Part shown: positions 1-8,969 of the stretch, in pieces
How the letters are laid out: every line of letters begins with the position of its first letter
Numbering within the stretch: the first letter of the stretch is position 1
DNA from: Prosthecomicrobium sp. N25
Lineage (GTDB): Bacteria; Pseudomonadota; Alphaproteobacteria; Rhizobiales; Ancalomicrobiaceae
Length of the DNA stretch: 64,000 nt
Assembly: GCF_037203705.1 (NCBI RefSeq)
Contig: NZ_JBBCAT010000002.1
Span: 496,001 to 560,000 of the forward strand
Direction: 5' to 3'
Notes under the pieces: generated by a model
Database searches by the model: none
The model's input: the letters and a program-made list of their open reading frames with translations, nothing else
What the model was told of the DNA's origin: nothing
Position numbers and translations under genes: made by a program

Positions 1-166
1 CCTTGATGGCCGCCTCGACGATGTGGTCCGGGGTGCGGAAGTCGGGCTGGCCGATGCCGAGGTTGATGATGTCGCGGCCCTTCGCGGCGAGCGCGGTCGC
101 GCGCGCCAGAACCGCGAAGGCATTTTCCTCGCCGATCCGGTCGAAGCCGGCGATGGTCTTCAGCAT
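1..166 (-). CDS. PLP-dependent class I/II aminotransferase, N-terminal fragment (cut by window edge)
   Basis: This is the first 55 residues of a fold-type I, pyridoxal-phosphate aminotransferase; the rest lies beyond the left edge. The stretch INLGIGQPDFRTPDHIV near residues 34-50 is the usual N-terminal signature of aspartate/alanine-type class I aminotransferases, so the identification rests on that block only and the amino-acid substrate cannot be told. There are in-frame ATGs at 172 and 166. I chose 166 because the G-run at 174-180 then lies about 7 nt upstream as a ribosome-binding site. It follows the opg genes on the same strand, 100 bp downstream, across a small hairpin, so it may have its own promoter. 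Confidence 0.8.
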   Translation of the reverse strand, partial: MLKTIAGFDRIGEENAFAVLARATALAAKGRDIINLGIGQPDFRTPDHIVEAAIK

Positions 167-237
167 GGACATGTCCCCCCAACGTCTTCGTGGGCGCCTT
201 CATAGAGGCTCCCGGGCGGGACGGGAAGGGTGTCCGA

Positions 238-256
238 TGCCCGCAGGGGGCGGGCA
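238..256 (-). terminator. Stem-loop after the opg gene, possible terminator
   Basis: A perfect 7-bp stem (TGCCCGC/GCGGGCA) with a 5-nt loop lies 11 nt past the stop of the 267-1868 gene. There is no U-tract, so it could be a weak or Rho-assisted terminator. Confidence 0.35.
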
Positions 257-266
257 CTCCCCCGGG

Positions 267-1868
267 TCAGCCGACCTGCTGGGGGTGGAGCTGGAACAGC
301 CAGGTCTCGGTCAGGGCCGTCTCGCCGTTCTTCAGGAAGGCCCGGATGTCGACCGGGTCGGCGCCCTCGACGGCGAGGTCGAACTGCAGGCGCCAGTTCT
401 TGCTCCAGCTGGTCGTCTCCACGAAGATCGACGAAACGGTGCCGCGGGCCGGAGTGATGACCGGGGTCGGGGTGACGTCCTTGGGTAGCTGGTCGAGCGC
501 GCCGCCGCCGAACTCGATGACGAAGCGCTTGACCTCGGCCGGCGTACGACGGGTGTAGGGAAAGCCGCCGCGGCCGATGCGGGTCGCGACCGCGCGGGCG
601 AGGTTGGTGGCCGGGGTCGGCTCGTCGGCGTTCCAGTGCAGGCGGTAGCGGAAGTCGAGCGCGTCGCCCGCCTTGACCGGCTCCTTCGGGACCCACATGC
701 AGACGATGTTGTCGAAGTCCTCGTGGTCGGTCGGGATCTCGACGAGCTGGATCGAGCCCGGGCCCCAGGCGCCGATCGGCTCAATCCAGAGCGACGGGCG
801 GCGCTCGTAGTTGAGCCAGCGGTCGAGGAACATCTCCGGGTCGCGGGCGCGCTGCATCAGTCCGAAGCCGCGCGGGTTGTTGTCCACGAAGGCGGAGGTG
901 GAGATGCGCGGCGGGTTGACGAGGGGGCGCCAGATGCGCTCGCCGGCGCCCGTCCACATGGCGAGGCCGTCGGAATCGTGGGCGGCGCGGCGCCACTCCA
1001 GCTGGTAGCCCTTGTTCATCTCGTTGAACCAGAACATCGAGGTCATCGGGGCAATGCCGAACTTGGTCACCGCCTTGCGCATGAAGAGCGCGTTCTCGAC
1101 GTCGATGGTCACGCCCTCGGACCGGCGCAGGACGAACTTGTAGGCGCCGGCGATCGAAGGGCCGTCGAGCAGGGCGTAGACGACGACCGGCTGGGCCTCG
1201 GCGCTCGAGGGCTGGATGTAGAACTCGGTGAAGTCCGGGAACTCCTCCGGGGTCGGGCCGGCGGTGTCGATGGCGACGCCGCGCGCCGAGAGGCCGTATT
1301 CGCCGTTGGCCCCGATGGCCCGGAAGTAGGACGCGCCGAGGAAAGCCGCCCAGTCCTTGCTGCGCCAGTCGGCCCGGCTCTTGAACTCGCGGATCTGGAA
1401 CCCGGCGAAGCCGGAGTCCTCGGGCAGCTTCTGGGCCGGGCTGTCGTCCGGCATGTCGAAGTATTCCGGCTCGTACAGGACCTCGCGGGTCTTGTCGCCC
1501 TCGATGGTGTGCATCCGGATCGCCTTCGGGAAGTAGCGGCCGATCGGGAAGAAGGAGACCGGGTAGGCACCGGGCTGGTCGACATACATGGCGTAGTCGG
1601 TCTTGAAGCGCATCTTGCCGTGCGCCGTGTAGTCGATCTGCTCGACGATCTCGGGGGAGGGCCGGTAGGGCGGCTGGTAGGGCTTGGCCGCCATCTCGCG
1701 CGCCCGCGCCACGAGGCCCGCCCAGGAGAAGGGCCGGGCCGGGCCGAACTTCAGCGGGATCGCCTGCGCGCCCGTCGGGATCAGGCCGAGGCCGGCCGCG
1801 AAGGCGGTGGCGAGCGACGCATTGAGCACGTCACGGCGGGAGAGGCGCGAGGTCATGTCGTGGGGCAT
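267..1868 (-). CDS. opgG: Periplasmic glucan biosynthesis protein, OpgG/OpgD (MdoG) family, copy 1
   Basis: A 533-residue protein of the OpgG/OpgD family, which shapes the backbone of osmoregulated periplasmic glucans in the periplasm. Residues 10-36 form a twin-arginine signal (LSRRDVLNAS, then a hydrophobic stretch and an AQA-type cleavage site), as in OpgD rather than the Sec-exported OpgG. The family start motif PFSWAGLVARAREMAAKPYQ follows directly, and family length (about 510-550) is matched. A close paralogue lies immediately upstream in the same direction (91-bp gap), and the two align along their whole length. ATG 1868 is used; an in-frame ATG at 1856 would also leave the Tat motif intact. 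Family is certain; which of the two biochemical roles (OpgG or OpgD) it plays is not. Confidence 0.93.
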   Translation of the reverse strand: MPHDMTSRLSRRDVLNASLATAFAAGLGLIPTGAQAIPLKFGPARPFSWAGLVARAREMAAKPYQPPYRPSPEIVEQIDYTAHGKMRFKTDYAMYVDQPGAYPVSFFPIGRYFPKAIRMHTIEGDKTREVLYEPEYFDMPDDSPAQKLPEDSGFAGFQIREFKSRADWRSKDWAAFLGASYFRAIGANGEYGLSARGVAIDTAGPTPEEFPDFTEFYIQPSSAEAQPVVVYALLDGPSIAGAYKFVLRRSEGVTIDVENALFMRKAVTKFGIAPMTSMFWFNEMNKGYQLEWRRAAHDSDGLAMWTGAGERIWRPLVNPPRISTSAFVDNNPRGFGLMQRARDPEMFLDRWLNYERRPSLWIEPIGAWGPGSIQLVEIPTDHEDFDNIVCMWVPKEPVKAGDALDFRYRLHWNADEPTPATNLARAVATRIGRGGFPYTRRTPAEVKRFVIEFGGGALDQLPKDVTPTPVITPARGTVSSIFVETTSWSKNWRLQFDLAVEGADPVDIRAFLKNGETALTETWLFQLHPQQVG

Positions 1869-1958
1869 CCGGCGTGGAGGGTCCTGAACCGACAGCGGTT
1901 CTAGGGCACGTGCGGATGCACGGCAATCGCGGCCAAAGCTGGGCGGTGGCGCGCCCGG

Positions 1959-3557
1959 TCAGCCGACCGGACGCGGATGGTGCTGGTAGAGCCAGGTCTC
2001 CGAGACGGCGCGGTCGCCGGCCTTCAGGAAGAGGCGGATGTCCACGGGGTCGGCCCCCTCGGCGGCGACGTCGAACTGGGCGCGCCAGCGGTCGGTCCAG
2101 GGCACCGGCTCGGCGAAGAGCAGCGATATGGTGCCGCGCGAGGTGGTGACGACCGGTTCGGGCCGCAGGTCGTGCAGTTCGGAGAGGGGACGGCCGGCGA
2201 ACTCGACGACGAATTTGGTCACGCCCGGCGGGCGCGGCTTGCCGGGTTCGCCGCCGCGACCCATCCGGGTGGCGACGACCCGCGCCATCGCCTCGGCCGG
2301 GTAGGGTTCGTCGGCGACCCAGTGCAGGCGGTAGCGGAACTCGTGCTCCTGGCCGCCCTCGATCTTCAGGCGCGGCACCCACATGGCCACGATGTTGTCG
2401 TGGATCTCGTCGTCGGTCGGGATCTCGACGAGCTGGATCGAGCCGTCGCCCCAGGCCCCGATCGGCTCGACCCAGAGGGAGGGGCGGCGCTCGTAGTTGA
2501 CGCCGTCGAGGTAGTTCTCGTTGTTGCGGTCGCGCTGCATGAGGCCGAAGCCGCGCGGATTGGTGTCCATGAAGGCCGAGGTGATGATCCGCGGCGGGTT
2601 GACGAGCGGGCGCCAGATGCGCTCGCCCGCCCCGGTCCAGAGCTCCAGGCCGTCGGAATCGTGGATCTCGGGGCGCCAGTCGACCGGGCCGGGCTTGCCG
2701 TACTCGGCGTACCAGAACATCGAGGTGAGCGGCGCGATGCCGAGCCGGAAGATCGCCTGGCGGGTGAAGAGCTGGCACTCGACGTCCATGACGACGTTCT
2801 CGGTGCGGCGCATGGAGAAGCGGAAGGCGCCGGCCAGCGAGGGGCCGTCCAGGAGGGCGTGGACGACGACCGGCGTGGAAGCGTTCGCGGCGCCCTGGAA
2901 GTAGAACTCGACGAAGTCCGGGAATTCCTCCGGCTTCGGGGCGGCGACGTCGATGGCGACCCCGCGCGCCGACAGTCCGTACTGGCCGAGGGCCCCGATG
3001 GCGCGGAAATAGGAGGCGCCCAGGAAGGCGACCCAGTCCTGGGTGCGCCAGTCGGGCCGGGTCTTGCTCTCCTTGATCTGGAAGCCCGCGAAGCCGGCGC
3101 TGGCGGGCAAGTCCCGGGCCGGGCTGTCGGGGGGCATGTCGAAGAGCGCGGGGGCGTAGAAGATCTCGCGGGCCCGGTCGCCGTCGAGGGCGAACATGCG
3201 CACGGAGTTACGGAACAGGCGGCCGAGCGGGAAGAAGGTGATCGGGTAGACGGACGGACCGTCGGCGAAGAGGGCATTGTCGGGCTTGAAGCGGATCTTG
3301 CCGTGCTGCTCGTAGTCGATCCGGTCGAGGATCTCGGGGGCGGGGCGCGACGGGGGCTGGTAGGGCTTGGCGGCGCGCTCGCGGGCCCTCTGGACGAGGC
3401 CCGACCACGAGAAGGCGTTGCCGGGACCGAAGGCCATCGGCCCGGCCTGGGTCGGTCCGGGCTGCTGGGCCCGGGCCTCGGGCGGGCCGGCCGCCACGGC
3501 CAGTGCGGCCGCGGCGGCGGCGGTCAACAGGTCGCGGCGGGAGGGAGATGCGGGCAT
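1959..3557 (-). CDS. opgG: Periplasmic glucan biosynthesis protein, OpgG/OpgD (MdoG) family, copy 2
   Basis: A 532-residue paralogue of the next gene downstream, again with a Tat signal (SRRDLLTAAA, then an Ala-rich hydrophobic core ending at ARAQ) and the family opening block NAFSWSGLVQRARERAAKPYQ-like near residue 47. Its role is in making or remodelling osmoregulated periplasmic glucans. The start at 3557 is backed by GGAG 8 nt upstream. A GGAAC-N17-TGTT element at 3590-3615 resembles a sigma-EcfG promoter, which would put the pair under general stress control. The glucosyltransferase OpgH is not in the window. Tandem duplication with both copies intact suggests the two have divided tasks, but that is inference. 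Confidence 0.93.
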   Translation of the reverse strand: MPASPSRRDLLTAAAAAALAVAAGPPEARAQQPGPTQAGPMAFGPGNAFSWSGLVQRARERAAKPYQPPSRPAPEILDRIDYEQHGKIRFKPDNALFADGPSVYPITFFPLGRLFRNSVRMFALDGDRAREIFYAPALFDMPPDSPARDLPASAGFAGFQIKESKTRPDWRTQDWVAFLGASYFRAIGALGQYGLSARGVAIDVAAPKPEEFPDFVEFYFQGAANASTPVVVHALLDGPSLAGAFRFSMRRTENVVMDVECQLFTRQAIFRLGIAPLTSMFWYAEYGKPGPVDWRPEIHDSDGLELWTGAGERIWRPLVNPPRIITSAFMDTNPRGFGLMQRDRNNENYLDGVNYERRPSLWVEPIGAWGDGSIQLVEIPTDDEIHDNIVAMWVPRLKIEGGQEHEFRYRLHWVADEPYPAEAMARVVATRMGRGGEPGKPRPPGVTKFVVEFAGRPLSELHDLRPEPVVTTSRGTISLLFAEPVPWTDRWRAQFDVAAEGADPVDIRLFLKAGDRAVSETWLYQHHPRPVG

Positions 3558-3589
3558 CGGGCGGCTCCAGGGGTGTCGGGTGCGAGCCC

Positions 3590-3615
3590 AACACGCGATC
3601 GGCCGTTCCGGTTCC
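3590..3615 (-). promoter_or_regulatory. Possible sigma-EcfG (general stress) promoter for opg copy 2
   Basis: Read on the minus strand: GGAAC, 17 bases, TGTT. The consensus for the alphaproteobacterial general stress sigma factor is GGAAC-N16/17-cGTT, so only the weakly conserved first base of the -10 differs. The predicted start is about 25 nt before the opg start codon. The 66-bp gap to copA holds nothing else. Confidence 0.45.
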
Positions 3616-3623
3616 GGCTCAGC

Positions 3624-5903
3624 TCACGCCGGTCCTGCTGCTCCTCCTCCTGCCCCGTCTGCGGGGGGACGCCAGCGGGTCAGCGTCAGCGCGTTGGTCA
3701 CCACCGAGACGGAGCTCAGCGCCATCGCCGCCCCGGCGAGCGCCGGGGTGAGGAAGCCGAGGGCGGCGAGCGGCACGCCGACGACGTTGTAGGCGAAGGC
3801 CCAGAAGAGGTTCTGGCGGATCTTGCGCCAGGTCGCGCGGGCGATCTCGAGCGAGGCGGGGACGAGCCGGGGATCGGGCCGCATCAGGGTGATGCCGGCC
3901 GTCTCCAGGGCCACGTCGGCGCCGGTCCCGATGGCGATGCCGACGTCCGCGGCGGCGAGCGCCGGGGCGTCGTTGACCCCGTCGCCGACCATGGCGACGA
4001 CCCGGCCCTGTGCGCGCAAGGCCTCGACGACAGCCGACTTGCGGTCCGGACGGACGGGTCCTTCCACCTGGTCGAGGCCGAGCCGGCCGCCCACGGCCGC
4101 CGCCACCGCCGCGGCGTCGCCGGTCAGCATGCGGGTCTCGATGCCGCGTGCCTTGAGAGCCGCGACGGCCCCGGCACTCTCCGGCCGGATCGGGTCCGCC
4201 ATGGCGAGGAGGCCGAGGACCTCGCCGCCCCTGGCGACCATCACGGCCGTCTTGGCCTCGCCCTCCAGGCGGGCTAGGTCCTGTGCGAAGAGACGCGTGT
4301 CGACGCCGAGCTCCTGCATGAGGGCGAGGTTGCCGATCGCGACCGGCCGGCCGTCGACCTCGGCGCCGACGCCCCGCCCGGTGTGACTGCGGAAGCCGCG
4401 CGCCGGGGAGAGGGCGAGGCCGTGCCGGCGGGCGGCGGCCACGACGGCCTTGGCGAGGGGGTGCTCGCTCGACGCCTGCACGGAGGCCGCGAGGCGGAGC
4501 ATCTCTTCCGCGTCGCCGCCGAGTGCGACGACGTCGGTGACCGCCGGGTGGCCTTCCGTCAGCGTGCCGGTCTTGTCGAACACCACCACGTCGACCGCAT
4601 GGGCGCGTTCCAGGGCCTCGATGTCCTTGATCAGGATGCCGGCGCGTGCGGCCGCGCCCGTGCCGGCGACCAGGGCCGCCGGGGTGGCGAGGCCGAGCGC
4701 GCAGGGGCAGGCGATGACCAGGACCGAGACGGCGGCCACGAAGGCGTGCTCCAGGTCGTGGCCGGCGAGGGCCCAGGCCGCAAAGGTCAGAAGCGCGATG
4801 AGCACGATCACCGGCACGAAGACGGCCGAGACCTTGTCGACGAGCTTCTGCACGGGCGCCTTGGCGATCTGCGCCTGCTCCACCAGCCGCGCGATGCGGG
4901 CGATGGTGGTGTCCTCGCCGACCGCGGCCACGCGCACCGTCAGGGCGCCGGAGCCGTTGATGGTGCCCGCCGTCACCTTGTCGCCCGCGTGCTTGGCGAC
5001 GGGCAGGCTCTCGCCGGTGATCAGCGCCTCGTCGAGTTCGCTCGAGCCCTCGGTGACGAGGCCGTCGGCCGCCACCCGCTCGCCGGGCCTCACCAGGATC
5101 AGGTCGCCGCGCCTCAGATCCTCGATCGGGACCGTCTCGGTACCGCCCTCGACGAGGCGGGTGGCGGTGTCGGGGCGCAGCGCCATGAGCTTCGAGATGG
5201 CCGCCGAGGCGGCCCGCTTGGCGCGCGCCTCCATCAGCTTGCCGGCGAGGATGAGGGTCAGGATCGTGGCGGAGCCCTCGAAGTAGAGATGGCCCATCGA
5301 GCCCTGGCCGCGCATCAGCACCATCACGACGCTGAACAGGTAGGCGGCGGTCGTGCCGAGCGCGACGAGCACGTCCATGTTGGCGGACCCGCCCCGCAGG
5401 GCCTTGAAGGCGCCCACGTAGAAGCGCCAGCCGGCGATCACCTGGACCGGGGTGGCGAGCGCCAGCTGCCACCAGGGCGTCAGCCAGTGGGCGTGGCCGC
5501 CCCAGGCCATCGGCACCATGGCGGCCACGAAGGGGGCGGTCAGCAGGGCCGAGACGCCGAAAACGATCAGCGTCCGACGCTCCTCGGCGCGCCGGGCGGC
5601 CTGCGCCTCCTCGAGCGCGAGCCGCCGCGCCCGGGCCTCCTCGGCGCGGACCCGGGCGCCGTAGCCGGCGCGCTCCACGGCGGCGACGAGCGCGGAGGCG
5701 TCGACCCCCTGGGCCTCGACCTCGGCGGTCTCGAGCGCCAGGTTGACGGTGGCGCTGTCGACGCCCGGCACGCGGGCGAGCACCTTCTCGATGCGGGTGG
5801 CGCAGGCCGCGCAGGTCATGCCGGTGAGGTCGAGCACCACGGGCTCGGCCCCGGCGGCGGGTTCCGCGGCTTGCATCCTGTTGGCGGCGAAGGGGGCGGT
5901 CAT
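3624..5903 (-). CDS. copA: Cu(+)-exporting P1B-1-type ATPase
   Basis: A 759-residue heavy-metal P-type ATPase. It opens with one HMA domain ([15 protein letters not shown], Cys31/Cys34), followed by paired transmembrane helices, the TGES actuator loop, the copper-type CPC motif near residues 399-401 ([12 protein letters not shown]), the phosphorylated Asp443 in DKTGTLT, and the [10 protein letters not shown] hinge. These features define the Cu+ exporter class that pumps copper from cytoplasm to periplasm. The frame stays open upstream to 6176, but ATG 5903 is the right start because GAGG lies before it and a CueR-type promoter sits 35-65 bp upstream. It is followed leftward by the opg genes after 66 bp. 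Regulation by a MerR-family copper sensor is predicted; the sensor gene is not in the window. Confidence 0.96.
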   Translation of the reverse strand: MTAPFAANRMQAAEPAAGAEPVVLDLTGMTCAACATRIEKVLARVPGVDSATVNLALETAEVEAQGVDASALVAAVERAGYGARVRAEEARARRLALEEAQAARRAEERRTLIVFGVSALLTAPFVAAMVPMAWGGHAHWLTPWWQLALATPVQVIAGWRFYVGAFKALRGGSANMDVLVALGTTAAYLFSVVMVLMRGQGSMGHLYFEGSATILTLILAGKLMEARAKRAASAAISKLMALRPDTATRLVEGGTETVPIEDLRRGDLILVRPGERVAADGLVTEGSSELDEALITGESLPVAKHAGDKVTAGTINGSGALTVRVAAVGEDTTIARIARLVEQAQIAKAPVQKLVDKVSAVFVPVIVLIALLTFAAWALAGHDLEHAFVAAVSVLVIACPCALGLATPAALVAGTGAAARAGILIKDIEALERAHAVDVVVFDKTGTLTEGHPAVTDVVALGGDAEEMLRLAASVQASSEHPLAKAVVAAARRHGLALSPARGFRSHTGRGVGAEVDGRPVAIGNLALMQELGVDTRLFAQDLARLEGEAKTAVMVARGGEVLGLLAMADPIRPESAGAVAALKARGIETRMLTGDAAAVAAAVGGRLGLDQVEGPVRPDRKSAVVEALRAQGRVVAMVGDGVNDAPALAAADVGIAIGTGADVALETAGITLMRPDPRLVPASLEIARATWRKIRQNLFWAFAYNVVGVPLAALGFLTPALAGAAMALSSVSVVTNALTLTRWRPPADGAGGGAAGPA

Positions 5904-5937
5904 CTCTGAATCCTCGTCTGTCCCTGATCCGCACGGA

Positions 5938-5968
5938 GAGGTAAGGTTTCCCCTCGGGGGAAGGTCAA
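5938..5968 (-). promoter_or_regulatory. CueR/HmrR-type copper-responsive promoter of copA
   Basis: Minus strand: -35 TTGACC (5963-5968), a 19-bp spacer centred on the dyad TTCCCC-CGA-GGGGAA, and -10 TACCTC (5938-5943). The over-long 19-bp spacer with the dyad inside it is the mark of MerR-family promoters. The layout is very close to the known enterobacterial copA promoter (TTGACC, 19 bp, TAACCT). The inferred start of transcription is around 5930, leaving a leader of about 27 nt. Confidence 0.8.
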
Positions 5969-6108
5969 GGGCCAAAAGGCGGGCGGTTCGGCGGCCGTAT
6001 TCTTGCGGATCGCAGGCATGCGACACGCGGCGAGACGCGACCCTTGAAACACGCCTCGCATTCCTCATACAATTCCGGTTCACGAAGCCTGCGACAGGGG
6101 AGGTCCAC

Positions 6109-7902
6109 ATGTCCGCGACGCCGAAGGGTAAGCTGCGCTCGCAGCTCTGGTTCGACAACCCCGCCAACCCGGACATGACGGCGCTGTACCTGGAGCGCTA
6201 CCTCAACTTCGGCCTGACCCGGGCGGAATTGCAGTCCGGCAAGCCGATCATCGGCATCGCACAGACCGGCTCGGACCTGTCGCCCTGCAACCGCGGCCAC
6301 CTGGAGCTCGCCCACCGGGTGCGCGACGGCATCCGTCAGATGGGGGGCGTGCCGCTCGAGTTTCCCGTGCACCCGATCCAGGAGACCGGCAAGCGGCCGA
6401 CCGCCTCGCTCGACCGCAACCTCGCCTACCTCGGCCTCGTGGAGGTGCTGTACGGCTATCCGATCGACGGCGTGGTGCTGACCACGGGCTGCGACAAGAC
6501 CACGCCGGCCTGCCTGATGGCGGCCGCGACGGTGAACATCCCGGCCATCGTGCTGTCCGGCGGACCGATGCTGAACGGCTGGTGGAAGGGCGAGCGCGCC
6601 GGGTCCGGCACGGTGGTGTGGAACGCGCGCGAGCAGTTCGCCCGCGGGGAGATCTCGTATGACGAGATGATGGACATGGTGGCGTCCTCCGCCCCCTCCA
6701 TCGGCCACTGCAACACCATGGGCACGGCCTCGACCATGAACGCGCTCGCCGAGGCGCTCGGCATGTCGCTGCCCTTCTGCGCCGCCATTCCGGCGCCCTA
6801 CCGGGAGCGCGGCCAGATCGCCTACGAGACGGGGCGGCGCATCGTCGAGATGGTGCACGAGGACCTGAAGCCCTCCGACATCATGACCCGCGAGGCCTTC
6901 GAGAACGTGATCGTCGCCTGCTCGGCGATCGGCGGGTCCACCAACGCGCCCATCCACATCAACGCGATCGCCCGCCACATCGGGGTCGAGCTCTCGGTCG
7001 ACGACTGGGAGCGGGTCGGCCACAAGGTGCCGCTGCTCGTCAACATGCAGCCGGCCGGCTACTACCTGGGCGAGGAGTACCACCGGGCCGGCGGCCTGCC
7101 GGCGGTGATCAACGAGCTGATGAAGCGCGGGCTGATCCACGAGAACGCCCGCACGGTCAACGGCCGGACCATCGGCGAGAACTGCCGCGGGATGGCGTCC
7201 GGCGATCCGGACGTGATCAAGCCGATCGAGGCGCCCCTGATGCAGGACGCGGGCTTCATCGTGCTGAAGGGCAACCTCTTCGACAGCGCGATCATGAAGA
7301 CCAGCGTGATCTCCAAGGAGTTCCGCGACCGCTACCTGTCGGACCCGAGCGATCCGGAGGCCTTCGTGGGCCGGGCCGTCGTGTTCGACGGCCCCGAGGA
7401 CTACCATCACCGGATCGACGATCCGGCGCTCGGCATCGACGAGCGGACCATCCTGTTCATGCGCGGCGCCGGCCCGATCGGGTATCCGGGGGCGGCCGAG
7501 GTCGTGAACATGCGGGCGCCGGACTATCTCCTCAAGCGCGGCATCAGCGCCCTGCCCTGCATCGGCGACGGGCGCCAGTCCGGCACCTCGGGCTCGCCGT
7601 CCATCCTCAATGCCAGCCCGGAGGCGGCGGCGGGAGGCGGGCTCGCGATCCTGAAGACCGGGGACCGGGTGCGCATCGACCTCGGCAAGCGTACGGCCGA
7701 CATCCTGATCCCGCAGGAGGAGCTCGACCGGCGTCGCGCCGACCTGCAGGGCCACGGCGGCTACAAGTACCCCGCCCACCAGACGCCCTGGCAGGAGATC
7801 CAGCGATCCATGGTGGACCAGCTCTCGGACGGCATGGTGCTGAAGCCGGCGGTCAAGTACCAGCGCATCGCCGAGAAGGGCGTGCCGCGGGACAATCACT
7901 GA
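6109..7902 (+). CDS. IlvD/Edd-family sugar-acid dehydratase, D-xylonate dehydratase type
   Basis: A 597-residue member of the IlvD/Edd family, which removes water from sugar acids (or dihydroxy acids) with an Fe-S cluster and Mg2+. The three cluster ligands are visible as Cys60 (SPCNRGH), Cys128 ([10 protein letters not shown]) and Cys201 (GHCNTMG); Lys129 beside the second is the usual carbamylated Mg2+ ligand. Opening ([22 protein letters not shown]) and ending (VPRDNH) match the D-xylonate dehydratases of Caulobacter type better than biosynthetic IlvD. ATG 6109 follows AGGGGAGG. It is divergent from copA and stands alone, with no xylose dehydrogenase or aldolase next to it, so the exact sugar acid is open. 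Confidence 0.88.
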   Translation: MSATPKGKLRSQLWFDNPANPDMTALYLERYLNFGLTRAELQSGKPIIGIAQTGSDLSPCNRGHLELAHRVRDGIRQMGGVPLEFPVHPIQETGKRPTASLDRNLAYLGLVEVLYGYPIDGVVLTTGCDKTTPACLMAAATVNIPAIVLSGGPMLNGWWKGERAGSGTVVWNAREQFARGEISYDEMMDMVASSAPSIGHCNTMGTASTMNALAEALGMSLPFCAAIPAPYRERGQIAYETGRRIVEMVHEDLKPSDIMTREAFENVIVACSAIGGSTNAPIHINAIARHIGVELSVDDWERVGHKVPLLVNMQPAGYYLGEEYHRAGGLPAVINELMKRGLIHENARTVNGRTIGENCRGMASGDPDVIKPIEAPLMQDAGFIVLKGNLFDSAIMKTSVISKEFRDRYLSDPSDPEAFVGRAVVFDGPEDYHHRIDDPALGIDERTILFMRGAGPIGYPGAAEVVNMRAPDYLLKRGISALPCIGDGRQSGTSGSPSILNASPEAAAGGGLAILKTGDRVRIDLGKRTADILIPQEELDRRRADLQGHGGYKYPAHQTPWQEIQRSMVDQLSDGMVLKPAVKYQRIAEKGVPRDNH

Positions 7903-7948
7903 GCGGCGACGCGGGGCGGTCGAGGCCGCCCCGGTCCCGACCCGGGTC

Positions 7949-8209
7949 TCACTCGATCGGCCGCGCCTCCTCGGGCAGCATGATCGGGATCCCGTCGCGG
8001 ATCGGGTAGGCGAGCCTGGCGGCGCGGGAGACGAGCTCCTGCCGCTCGGCGTCGTAGTCGAGCCCCGTCTTGGTGAGAGGGCAGACGAGGAGTTCGAGGA
8101 GCTTCGGGTCGATGCGGCCCTTCATGCGGTCGGTCGTGACGAGCAAGGGACCATCCTCCGGGCCGGTCGGAACGAGGGCGGCATCGTCGTCGGACGGCTG
8201 ATCCGGCAT
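7949..8209 (-). CDS. Trm112 family protein (small zinc-ribbon-like, UPF0434)
   Basis: An 86-residue protein. The core from [19 protein letters not shown] (residue 29) to the end is the Trm112/UPF0434 fold, with [16 protein letters not shown] as the conserved tail. Homologues act as small activators of methyltransferases in eukaryotes and archaea; the bacterial role is not settled. The first 28 residues (acidic, Asp/Pro-rich) are an extension over the usual ~60-residue family length, so translation may begin at Met29 instead. It lies 10 nt after the Lon-substrate-domain gene, and this pairing is common in alphaproteobacteria, so one transcript is likely. Confidence 0.85.
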   Translation of the reverse strand: MPDQPSDDDAALVPTGPEDGPLLVTTDRMKGRIDPKLLELLVCPLTKTGLDYDAERQELVSRAARLAYPIRDGIPIMLPEEARPIE

Positions 8210-8219
8210 GGCCGCGGGC

Positions 8220-8903
8220 TCACTGCAGGGGCCCGCGCGGCTGGCCGTCGCCGCCGGCGAGCACCATCTCGGTCAGGGCGACGAGCATGTCGGCCCGCGT
8301 CTTCAGGTCCTGCGCCTCCAGCAGGGCCTGCTTCTCGGCCGGACCGTAGGGCGCCATCATGGACAGCGTGTTGACCAGCGCCTCGGTCGGGGCCTGGTCG
8401 AAGCTCGACCAGTCGGCCTCCAGGTTGTTGGCCTCCAGGTAGGCGCGGAAGACCCGCATGAGCGTCTTGCGGTCGACCTCGGCCTCGCCGAGATGGGGCT
8501 TGAAGTCGTCCGCGAAGGCGTCGGTGGCGGCCTGGACCTGGCGATAGGGGGTCGTCGTGGCGAGCTCCTCGTCGACCTCGAAGCGGGCGATGCCCGAAAG
8601 GGTCACGAGGAGGCGGCCGTCTCCCGTCTCGGCATACTGCGTGATCCGCCCGAGGCAGCCGATCCGGCAGAGCGCCGGCCGGCCGGCGAGGTCGAGCGGG
8701 CCCTTGTCGAAGCGCGGCTGGATCATGCCGATCACGCGGTCGCCCCGCATGGCGCCGTCGACCATGGCGAGGTAGCGCGGCTCGAAGATGTTGAGCGGCA
8801 TCTGCCCGCGCGGCAGGAGCAGGGCCGCCGGCAGGGGGAACACCGGCACAACGGGCGGCACGTCGTCCGGTCCGCGGTAGGTCTGGTTTCCGGCCTGGGT
8901 CAC
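8220..8903 (-). CDS. LON peptidase substrate-binding (N-terminal) domain protein
   Basis: A 227-residue protein consisting only of the N-terminal substrate-recognition domain of Lon protease. The family block [26 protein letters not shown] lies near residues 19-44, followed by the conserved RDGRL-like strand region. It has no AAA+ or Ser-Lys protease domain. Its place between the thioredoxin-TPR gene and the Trm112 gene is a conserved alphaproteobacterial arrangement that hints at protein quality control, but no function has been shown. The likely start is ATG 8903. Confidence 0.9.
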   Translation of the reverse strand: MTQAGNQTYRGPDDVPPVVPVFPLPAALLLPRGQMPLNIFEPRYLAMVDGAMRGDRVIGMIQPRFDKGPLDLAGRPALCRIGCLGRITQYAETGDGRLLVTLSGIARFEVDEELATTTPYRQVQAATDAFADDFKPHLGEAEVDRKTLMRVFRAYLEANNLEADWSSFDQAPTEALVNTLSMMAPYGPAEKQALLEAQDLKTRADMLVALTEMVLAGGDGQPRGPLQ

Positions 8904-8969
8904 GGTCTCGCCTCCGCTTCGGTCATGCCGCCCGCGAGGGGCCCGACCCGCCCGGGCCCATCGCCTTCC

